Below, piece after piece: positions 1 to 5,312 of a DNA stretch of 7,822 nt. Position 1 is the stretch's first letter, and each line of letters starts with the position of its first letter. The notes under the pieces are model-generated. The model worked only from the letters and a program-made list of their open reading frames with translations, did not search any database and had not been told where the DNA came from. A program made the position numbers and the translations under genes. This DNA comes from an uncultured bacterium (GTDB lineage Bacteria; Actinomycetota; Aquicultoria; SKW223): contig CALIRS010000198.1 of assembly GCA_938042205.1 (NCBI GenBank), positions 1 to 7,822 on the forward strand, read 5' to 3'.

Positions 1-9
1 GAGCGGCGC

Positions 10-17
10 CCTCCTTT
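10..17 (-). promoter_or_regulatory. Strong Shine-Dalgarno of an off-window downstream gene
   Basis: Read on the minus strand, the bases just after the stop of the DUF3343 gene contain AAAGGAGG, a near-perfect Shine-Dalgarno. No ATG, GTG or TTG lies in the nine bases left before the window edge, so the start codon must sit just outside. This indicates that the minus-strand operon has at least one more gene. From the usual company of DUF3343 genes, that gene could be another sulfur/selenium-handling gene, but nothing of it is visible here. Confidence 0.6.
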
Positions 18-28
18 CTTCCTACCCT

Positions 29-250
29 TCACATATCATAAGGACCCTGGTATTTGATACCTTTCGTTCCCAAAAATTCAATTACGTCCTTTTCGATTTC
101 AAATAAATACTTAATTGCAATTCCGCAGTTAGAACTATACTTCCGAGGGGTGGGGATAACTTTAATCTTAAAATTATTATCACGAAGCAATCTTTGAGCA
201 CGAATTGCATGGCTGGTTGAACTGAAAAGAATTACCCTTTCTTTTTTCAC
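29..250 (-). CDS. DUF3343 family small protein (putative Se/S carrier-like)
   Basis: A 73-residue protein that resembles the DUF3343 family, small proteins with one conserved cysteine described as putative sulfur/selenium carriers. Visible hallmarks are the N-terminal strand and helix (VILFSSTSHAIRAQRLL), the central IPTPRKYSSNCGIAIKY block with its single Cys at residue 42, and a short C-terminal part ending in a GPY motif. The start is GTG, because an in-frame stop lies three codons upstream and no ATG is available. An AAAGGAG lies about 14 bases upstream, which is longer than usual. The gene starts 28 bp after the stop of the cysteine desulfurase-like gene on the same strand, so the two are probably co-transcribed. 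In known genomes this pairing goes with persulfide or selenium transfer, sometimes with selD or a YedF/TusA-like gene. The family assignment is fairly secure. The carrier role is inferred from the family, not shown. Confidence 0.8.
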   Translation of the reverse strand: MKKERVILFSSTSHAIRAQRLLRDNNFKIKVIPTPRKYSSNCGIAIKYLFEIEKDVIEFLGTKGIKYQGPYDM

Positions 251-278
251 TGACGACTAACCTGCTCCTTTAAATAAA

Positions 279-1439
279 CTATCTCTTTAAAATTTTTTTA
301 AGCGCGTAAATCCCATGATCAAGTTCCTGTTCAGTATTAAAAACAGAAAAAGAAAATCTTACCGTCCCGTTTGGGAAAGTGCCGAAAGTTTTATGTGCCC
401 AGGGTGCACAATGAAGGCCTACTCGCGACATTATATTAAACTCTTCGTCAAGGCGATAACCAATTTCAGAAACATCATATTTTTCAGCTACAAAAGAAAT
501 TACGCCAAGTCTTTCCCCGTTAACAGGTCCCACAATCCTTAAACCCGGCAGCTCAGAGATTTCCTGAATTAAGCGATTTGTGAGTCCTACTTCATATTCG
601 TGAATTTGTTCAACACCTCTGTTAATTACAAATCTAACTCCAGCAGCCAGTCCAGCAAGACCGCCGGCATTCGGGGTGCCACATTCCAACTTGTCAGGCA
701 TAAATTCAGGCTGGATGTCAAATTCAGAGCGACTTCCAGTCCCTCCTCGAAAAACAGGAGAGACATCTACACCAGGTCTGACGTAAAGACCCCCTGTACC
801 CATTGGTCCGTATAGTCCTTTATGACCGGTAAAAGCGAGCATATCGATTTTCATTTCTTTTACATTAATAGGAAAAGTTCCTGTGGTTTGGGCAGCGTCT
901 ACTAGAAGAAGCGTACCGTTCTTTTGAGTAAGCTGTCCAATTTCTTTTAACGGCTGAATAGTACCCGAAACATTAGAACCGTGAGCAAAAACAGCGAGTT
1001 TCGTTTTTTTCTTAAGCTTTTTCTCGAGGTCTTCGAGATTAATCACTCCTGACTGTGAATCACAATCTACAAACTCAAGTTCGACTCCCATTTTTTGCTG
1101 AGCAAACCTTAGAGGTCTGGCAACTGAATTGTGTTCAAGAGTGGATGTAATGACGCGGTCTCCCTCCTTGATGATTCCAAAGATTGCCATATTCAAAGCA
1201 TAGGAAGCGTTATATGTGAAAGCAATTTGTAGCGGGTCTGGTGCCCCGATGAGCTCGGCAATTGCCTCTCTTGCCTCTTCAACCTTTTCTCCAGCCTCTA
1301 CGGATAGGACGTGGCCCGACCTGCCCGGATTCCCTCCTATTTCTCTGTAAAATTGTTCCTGAGATTTTAGTACTTCCTCAGGTTTAGGGAATGTAGTAGC
1401 CGCATTATCAAAATAGATTATGGATTTCATAAAACTCAT
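279..1439 (-). CDS. Cysteine desulfurase family protein (class-V aminotransferase, PLP-dependent)
   Basis: A 386-residue protein of the NifS/SufS superfamily, full length for the family. These enzymes use PLP to take sulfur (or selenium) from cysteine (selenocysteine), leaving a persulfide on an active-site cysteine and releasing alanine. Visible motifs are the N-terminal YFDNAATTFPKP, LEHNS with His103 that stacks on PLP, Asp181 and Gln184 in VDAAQTTG, the Schiff-base lysine Lys207 in TGHKGLYGP, and the catalytic Cys344 in SRVGLHCAPWAHKT. The ending GTVRFSFSVFNT resembles the subgroup often annotated simply as 'cysteine desulfurase family protein', which is commonly found beside DUF3343. The first ATG is used here; a second ATG three codons later is possible. 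The Shine-Dalgarno is weak. The gene is divergent from the cytochrome operon and heads the minus-strand unit. The enzyme class is certain, but the physiological acceptor (Fe-S clusters, tRNA thiolation or selenium) cannot be read from the sequence. Confidence 0.93.
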   Translation of the reverse strand: MSFMKSIIYFDNAATTFPKPEEVLKSQEQFYREIGGNPGRSGHVLSVEAGEKVEEAREAIAELIGAPDPLQIAFTYNASYALNMAIFGIIKEGDRVITSTLEHNSVARPLRFAQQKMGVELEFVDCDSQSGVINLEDLEKKLKKKTKLAVFAHGSNVSGTIQPLKEIGQLTQKNGTLLLVDAAQTTGTFPINVKEMKIDMLAFTGHKGLYGPMGTGGLYVRPGVDVSPVFRGGTGSRSEFDIQPEFMPDKLECGTPNAGGLAGLAAGVRFVINRGVEQIHEYEVGLTNRLIQEISELPGLRIVGPVNGERLGVISFVAEKYDVSEIGYRLDEEFNIMSRVGLHCAPWAHKTFGTFPNGTVRFSFSVFNTEQELDHGIYALKKILKR

Positions 1440-1552
1440 TTTAACAGATTCTCGCTTCTCGGGGTCTTTCTATAATTGCGAATTTTTAAGAATGCATAAA
1501 TAAATATTTAAAATGAAAGTTCACTCTTGTTATCATTCACCTGAGCTGGGAG

Positions 1553-1577
1553 ATTCACAATTCAAGACCTGACCCCC
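1553..1577 (+). repeat. 25-bp repeat, left copy (inverted relative to 5065-5089)
   Basis: This 25-bp sequence, whose core is TTCAAGACCTGACCCC, recurs without mismatch on the opposite strand at 5065-5089. A chance 25-base match in 7.8 kb is essentially excluded. The two copies face each other across the three cytochrome genes. This copy runs directly into a short hairpin and T-run. The core looks like sequences I recall as recurrent intergenic repeats near IS200/REP-type tyrosine transposases in environmental genomes. That identification is from memory only. No transposase gene is present in the window. Confidence 0.8.
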
Positions 1578-1595
1578 AGATTTTGGGGATTTTTT
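1574..1595 (+). terminator. Terminator-like hairpin with T-run in the divergent spacer
   Basis: CCCCA (1574-1578) pairs with TGGGG (1584-1588) around a GATTT loop and is followed within two bases by six T residues (1590-1595). On the plus strand this has the form of a short intrinsic terminator. No plus-strand gene lies upstream of it within the window, so it may insulate the promoter that begins ten bases later, or be the structured end of the adjoining 25-bp repeat. The stem is only five to six pairs, so real termination activity is uncertain. Confidence 0.35.
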
Positions 1596-1604
1596 ATGTA
1601 ACTA

Positions 1605-1633
1605 TTGACACAAGCTTGTGAAAAGCATAAATT
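1605..1633 (+). promoter_or_regulatory. Predicted sigma70-type promoter of the cytochrome operon
   Basis: A perfect -35 box TTGACA (1605-1610) is followed after exactly 17 bases by TAAATT (1628-1633), which matches the -10 consensus at four of six positions. It lies about 50 bases upstream of the cytochrome b start in an AT-rich stretch and points into the cytochrome operon. The predicted transcript would start near 1640 and carry a 45-base leader. The assignment rests on sequence match and position only. Confidence 0.6.
1609..1620. promoter_or_regulatory. Perfect 12-bp palindrome overlapping the promoter (candidate operator)
   Basis: CACAAGCTTGTG is a perfect inverted repeat that starts in the last two bases of the -35 box and occupies the first part of the -35/-10 spacer. 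A dimeric repressor bound here would block RNA polymerase, so it is a candidate operator for the cytochrome operon. It does not match the FNR/CRP consensus (TTGAT-N4-ATCAA / TGTGA-N6-TCACA). No regulator gene is present in the window, so the binding protein is unknown. Confidence 0.4.
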
Positions 1634-1684
1634 CTTTTTGTTTTTAAATGTTACAAATAATATTCTTAAAAGTTGGAGTGGCAA

Positions 1685-2527
1685 TTGAAGTTATCTCAAT
1701 TGATACCGATCATTTACAACTGGGTTGACATTGTTTGTTTAATACTTCTCTCCGTAATCCCCATCGGTCTCTTAGGACATATGACTGGTAATTTTCTAAC
1801 AGGAAGAATTTACAAAAGATTTGTTCTGAAAAAGTGGCCCCATCATGACAAACCATTTAAACCGCTCCCTCGTCGCCTGGCACATCTCACTCACGTAATT
1901 TGCATGGTAGGACTTGCCCTTACCGGGATGTACATTCATTTCCCATTTTTTGACGCCAACCGCATCATAATCAAATATTTTCACTACTTTTTTGCATTTA
2001 TCGTCGGGGTTAACTACATTTTTCGGCTCTGGTGGTCGTTTTTTTCTGACTATCCTGATAGCGATGAATTTGTACTTACCTGGAAGGAAATAAAAGTCAT
2101 CCCAGCCGTTATCAAGTACTATGCCTTCATGGCAGATGACAAGCCGCACCTTGCTGATTTCAATCCGATGCAAAAAATTACCTATCTATCTTTTGCAGCA
2201 GTGATGCCCATCATTGGCCTTACCGGAATTTCCCTGATTTTTGGTGAATGGCTACTACCTCCCATCGCCCGTTTCTTTGGAGATCTGCCCACCACTAAGC
2301 TTTTTTTACGCTTAATACATTACCTTTGCAACTGGTTCTTCATATTATTTACAGTGGTACACGCTTATCTTGCTATATCTGAAGACCTGCCCGCATTTCT
2401 TTATTTCTTTTTCAATATTGAGCCCGCACACCATGAAGAGCATGGTGAACATGGCGAACATGTAGAATCAACAGGTTCTCACACAGAATACCAGGAAAGC
2501 GGAGGCTCCTTAGAACATGAGCACTAA
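1685..2527 (+). CDS. Five-helix membrane cytochrome b (Ni/Fe-hydrogenase/formate dehydrogenase cytochrome b-like)
   Basis: A 280-residue integral membrane protein that probably holds two b hemes and exchanges electrons with the quinone pool. Hydrophobic segments lie near residues 14-36, 66-86, 96-118, 165-187 and 210-233. Histidines suitable as axial ligands stand in the second helix (HLTH, His67/His70), the third (YFHYFF, His100) and the last, where His212 and His226 are 14 residues apart, the spacing expected for a diheme helix. The C-terminal 35 residues form a polar tail rich in His and Glu (HHEEHGEHGEH). I chose TTG at 1685 because GGAG at 1675-1678 lies six bases before it; an in-frame TTG at 1673 would add four residues but has no Shine-Dalgarno. 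The 3' end overlaps the seven-heme cytochrome gene by 11 bp, so the two are translationally linked and probably form one bc complex. The family is clear; the direction of electron flow is not. Confidence 0.87.
   Translation: MKLSQLIPIIYNWVDIVCLILLSVIPIGLLGHMTGNFLTGRIYKRFVLKKWPHHDKPFKPLPRRLAHLTHVICMVGLALTGMYIHFPFFDANRIIIKYFHYFFAFIVGVNYIFRLWWSFFSDYPDSDEFVLTWKEIKVIPAVIKYYAFMADDKPHLADFNPMQKITYLSFAAVMPIIGLTGISLIFGEWLLPPIARFFGDLPTTKLFLRLIHYLCNWFFILFTVVHAYLAISEDLPAFLYFFFNIEPAHHEEHGEHGEHVESTGSHTEYQESGGSLEHEH
2501..2505 (+). promoter_or_regulatory. Shine-Dalgarno of the seven-heme cytochrome gene, inside the upstream gene
   Basis: GGAGG lies 11 bases before the ATG at 2517, inside the His/Glu-rich tail region of the cytochrome b gene. 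The downstream start thus sits in the last codons of the upstream frame. This supports the chosen start and suggests coupled translation of the two subunits. Confidence 0.6.
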
Positions 2528-3401
2528 GCGACTGTCAATTTTCTCCACAATTTTAGTTATGATGCCCATCCTTATTTTCTTCTTCTCACCCTCAGCAGCG
2601 ATAGCCGCAAAGGTAGAAACCCTTACTTTTACCATTGGCATTCCTGGTAAAACCGGATGCCTGGTTTGTCATCAGGATAAAGCGCTGGTGAAATACGAGC
2701 TTGGAAAGCCACGCTCACTCTATGTGAATCCTGAAGATTTTTCCAGAACACACGCTGAAGTAACCTGTATAGATTGCCACACCGATTTTACTTACAAAAG
2801 CATAAAACCTTCGCGGGAAGACTGGCGGGTTGTTGCGGGAACTTCATGTAAAAACTGCCATGATGAAAAGAAGAAAATTGATCACCGAAAGAACTACGCC
2901 GATTATCGTGAAAGTATTCACGGAAGACGGCTACTCGTAGAAAAAAACATGAATGCTCCTACATGTGCGGGATGCCATAATTTTCACCGGATACGTCGTC
3001 TCTCAGACCCTGTTGAGATGATGGAATTTAGAAAGGAAGCTTATCAGGTTTGCGGTCGCTGCCACCAGGACTACTGGGATAATTATAATGATTGGTTCCA
3101 TGGAAAGGGCTACAAGCATGGAGCTCCCGATGCCCCCCCGTGCTGGGACTGCCATGGTGCACATAATATTCTTAATAGCAAAGATTCTAATTCGCCTACA
3201 AACATTTCAAGACTTCAAGACCAGTGCGCTAAATGCCATAAGGATGCAGACCGTGCTTTTGCAGAGTACGGCAGATACATCCATAGTAGAAATGACCTGA
3301 TTAGAGAAAACTTGGTAATGAAAATCATTTTTACAGTTCTTGATTTTGTGAAAAACAGCTATCAGAGGGTGACAGGTTACTTCAAAATAGTTCCATCTTG
3401 A
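2517..3401 (+). CDS. Exported seven-heme cytochrome c
   Basis: A 294-residue protein with an N-terminal signal peptide (charged start, hydrophobic stretch at about 8-23, probable cleavage after the Ala-rich stretch near residue 30). It has seven CXXCH heme-attachment motifs, at Cys48, 84, 111, 150, 179, 209 and 237. Additional histidines near the hemes (for example CAGCHNFH, CWDCHGAH and single His residues between motifs) could serve as distal ligands, so bis-His low-spin hemes are likely. It ends in an amphipathic to hydrophobic stretch (about 266-283) that might contact the membrane. It overlaps the cytochrome b gene by 11 bp and is followed after 8 bp by the twenty-heme gene. The pair of a five-helix cytochrome b and a seven-heme cytochrome c recalls the CbcBA-type bc complexes of Geobacter, a comparison made from memory. 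It probably takes electrons from the b hemes and passes them outward. The heme count is read directly; the exact family is not assigned. Confidence 0.9.
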   Translation: MSTKRLSIFSTILVMMPILIFFFSPSAAIAAKVETLTFTIGIPGKTGCLVCHQDKALVKYELGKPRSLYVNPEDFSRTHAEVTCIDCHTDFTYKSIKPSREDWRVVAGTSCKNCHDEKKKIDHRKNYADYRESIHGRRLLVEKNMNAPTCAGCHNFHRIRRLSDPVEMMEFRKEAYQVCGRCHQDYWDNYNDWFHGKGYKHGAPDAPPCWDCHGAHNILNSKDSNSPTNISRLQDQCAKCHKDADRAFAEYGRYIHSRNDLIRENLVMKIIFTVLDFVKNSYQRVTGYFKIVPS

Positions 3402-3409
3402 GGCAAGAA

Positions 3410-5035
3410 ATGAATTTGATTAGAAATATCCGCAAAGGATTTTTCATTATTTTATTAATTTCTATTTGTGCTCTAATCGCTGGTGTTTCTGTTGCTCAGG
3501 AAATTCCCTCTTTTGAGCCTTCGCTTTATTCACTTCCCCATTATGGCACTCCACGCGAAGGTGTACTGTTTCCCGAGAAGAAAATCACCGTAACTATCAA
3601 AAGACCAATCCAGATGGGGCAGTGTGCACCCTGCCATGAAAACCTTGATGGTTTCAGGAAGGGCTGGCTTAAAAACGTTAACCATAATCTTCACTTTACA
3701 CGTGGAATCTCCTGTGATACCTGCCATTTTGAAAATCCTCACTACCCGGATCACATTGTGCGTATACCGATGAAGGTTTGCTTTAACTGTCACGGGCTTA
3801 CGCATGGTCCAACAGGTCCTCTTGCTCCTGGAGAATGCAATACCTGCCACCCGAAGAGAGCAGAACCTCCGACACATACAATTCGCTGGAAACTTAAAGA
3901 ACATGCGTCCGCTGATACACATGAATGCGTAATGTGCCACCGCGATATTTCTTTTTGCAATAAATGTCATCTAAAGGAAAGCGTACGCAATATCGAAGAG
4001 CTCGAGTACAACTTTAAACCCATGAGAATTACCGGGCAAACACTCATCTCAGTAATAAATATCAAATTACCAACTACCATGAGTGATTGCTATCCCTGCC
4101 ACAAAGATATTGAAAAAATAAATGTGCCAGGATTAATCTTTAATCACGAGAAACATTTTGCCAAAGGGATAAAATGTCAGTCGTGTCACGATTTCTATCC
4201 TCACCAGCCAGATAGAACACTGAGAATTCCGATGCAGTCCTGTTATTCCTGTCACCAGTTGATCCACGGGAAACAGGGGTTACTGGCTTCGGGAGACTGT
4301 AGCCTCTGCCACCCGCGAGGATTCAATCTGAAGCCGAAGGATCACACAGGCGCTTTTGTAAAAGGGGTGCATAAAGACCGCGCTTATAAGGAGCCTTCTT
4401 ACTGCTCAATGTGTCACGCTGATTCTTTCTGTCAAAGATGTCACCTGCAAAAGAAGATTATGCCAGCTGACCATAAAGATGTGGCTAATTTCAGGCCAAA
4501 CCATGGAAAGGATTATATAAAAAGAAAGTACTGTTTTTACTGCCACATTGAGAAGTTCTGCACAGATTGTCACCGTGTAGACCCTATTCCACATCCTCCA
4601 CTGTTTCTTGCTGATCATGGAAAGATAAAGTATGCTGATAAATCTGCATGTAATGTCTGTCATAAGGACCGCACTATGTGTGAGAACTGCCACCACTTCC
4701 AGGTGGCAAGAGCTCTTCTTAAAAGAGAAAACTGCATCCGGTGTCATCCTGAGTACAGGCTTAAAATGCTTCAGATAAAAAATCGAGGACATATGGTTCA
4801 TGCGGCTCATTTTGAAATGACGAACACTCCGCCGTTTACCTGCGACAAATGCCATGCTCAGGGTTATGCTCTCGGTCATGACTATGCCACTTTCCAGCTC
4901 TGTAAGGAGTGCCACGGTGCTTACAGGCTTGGTAAGCTGATAGCTAAATGGAATGTGGATAACGGGGAACTTTGCGCGCGCTGCCACCGCGTGGGAAGTG
5001 GGCTTCCCGAAAACGTGCGCGTCACCCCCCCATAA
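3410..5035 (+). CDS. Exported twenty-heme cytochrome c built from duplicated modules
   Basis: A 541-residue protein with an N-terminal hydrophobic segment (about 8-28), which is a signal peptide or uncleaved anchor, and twenty CXXCH motifs. The heme-motif first cysteines are at 72, 102, 124, 143, 173, 183, 227, 256, 278, 297, 332, 341, 375, 384, 414, 424, 442, 478, 498 and 522. Hemes 1-6 (72-187) and 7-12 (227-345) are clear tandem copies: cysteine spacings are 30,22,19,30,10 against 29,22,19,35,9, and both copies carry an RIPM segment before the third heme. A shorter diheme unit (His, aromatic, His, then CXXCH, 4-5 residues, CXXCH) occurs four times (about 156-187, 312-345, 355-388, 395-428). 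I chose the ATG at 3410, with GAGG six bases upstream, over an in-frame TTG at 3398 that overlaps the preceding stop. There is no C-terminal anchor, sortase signal or proper lipobox. It is probably a periplasmic or surface electron wire served by the upstream bc pair. Confidence 0.93.
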   Translation: MNLIRNIRKGFFIILLISICALIAGVSVAQEIPSFEPSLYSLPHYGTPREGVLFPEKKITVTIKRPIQMGQCAPCHENLDGFRKGWLKNVNHNLHFTRGISCDTCHFENPHYPDHIVRIPMKVCFNCHGLTHGPTGPLAPGECNTCHPKRAEPPTHTIRWKLKEHASADTHECVMCHRDISFCNKCHLKESVRNIEELEYNFKPMRITGQTLISVINIKLPTTMSDCYPCHKDIEKINVPGLIFNHEKHFAKGIKCQSCHDFYPHQPDRTLRIPMQSCYSCHQLIHGKQGLLASGDCSLCHPRGFNLKPKDHTGAFVKGVHKDRAYKEPSYCSMCHADSFCQRCHLQKKIMPADHKDVANFRPNHGKDYIKRKYCFYCHIEKFCTDCHRVDPIPHPPLFLADHGKIKYADKSACNVCHKDRTMCENCHHFQVARALLKRENCIRCHPEYRLKMLQIKNRGHMVHAAHFEMTNTPPFTCDKCHAQGYALGHDYATFQLCKECHGAYRLGKLIAKWNVDNGELCARCHRVGSGLPENVRVTPP

Positions 5036-5064
5036 CAAATGCAACATAATGAACGGGGGAGAAC

Positions 5065-5089
5065 GGGGGTCAGGTCTTGAATTGTGAAT
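5065..5089 (-). repeat. 25-bp repeat, right copy (inverted relative to 1553-1577)
   Basis: The reverse complement of these bases is identical to 1553-1577 over all 25 positions. The copy starts 30 bases after the stop of the twenty-heme gene, while the left copy lies 28 bases before the -35 of the operon promoter, so the pair brackets exactly the cytochrome transcription unit. The flanking bases differ: here the C-run is followed by two GAACGGGGG direct repeats (read on the plus strand), whereas the left copy has a hairpin and T-run. No flanking target-site duplication was found by eye. Confidence 0.8.
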
Positions 5090-5256
5090 TACGCTGGTCA
5101 GTCATTAATAATAAGGGCGACTTTTCATTTTTAGCCATTATTTTATACGTTTCTTAAGCGTTCAGAATAAAAGCCCAGCACTCTTCATTAGTTAATAGCC
5201 AGCAGCACACAGCAAACAGTCCATAAAGAAGTCAAAAAAGAAGACCTGTTCAACTC

Positions 5257-5285
5257 TTGCCGAGAAAAAGTAATTCCTGTAACAT
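5257..5285 (+). promoter_or_regulatory. Weak promoter candidate for the TPR-NHL unit
   Basis: TTGCCG (5257-5262) and TAACAT (5280-5285) are separated by 17 bases, each matching the sigma70 consensus at four of six positions. A start near 5292 would give a leader of about 20 bases carrying the AAAGGAG of the TPR gene. A promoter somewhere in this spacer is expected from its length, but this particular match could be chance in AT-rich DNA. Confidence 0.25.
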
Positions 5286-5312
5286 AGCAAAAGTTTTTTA
5301 AAAGGAGTAGAT

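Larger units (their letters stand above)
5036..5312. other. 277-bp intergenic region between the cytochrome and TPR genes
   Basis: The first 55 bases hold two tandem copies of GAACGGGGG (from 5051 and 5061) and the right copy of the 25-bp repeat. The rest is AT-rich. I see no tRNA-like fold, no convincing intrinsic terminator, and no reading frame with both a ribosome binding site and coding character. A weak promoter candidate lies at its right end. Confidence 0.6.

Noticed and set aside
1440..1552. Promoter for the minus-strand cysteine desulfurase operon
   Set aside because: A promoter must exist in this AT-rich stretch, but no minus-strand -35/-10 pair with good spacing stood out over several weak alternatives, so none is annotated.
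3410..3500. Possible lipoprotein signal (Cys20 in the hydrophobic N-terminus of the twenty-heme protein)
   Set aside because: The residue before the Cys is Ile, not Gly/Ala/Ser, so the lipobox is not satisfied, and the hydrophobic segment continues past the Cys.
3530..3970. 146-codon minus-strand open frame opposite the start of the twenty-heme gene
   Set aside because: Antisense shadow of a certain coding region, with no domain or motif of its own.
4406..5047. 213-codon open frame on the minus strand opposite the twenty-heme gene
   Set aside because: It lies entirely antisense to a gene whose 20 heme motifs prove the plus-strand frame. Its product has no recognisable domain, and there is no sensible ribosome binding site. 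Long antisense frames are common opposite cysteine/histidine-rich genes.
1540..5100. Target-site duplication flanking the two 25-bp repeats, as expected for a composite transposon
   Set aside because: Comparing the bases just outside both copies shows only short chance similarity (GCTGG), not a clean direct repeat, and no transposase is encoded between the copies.
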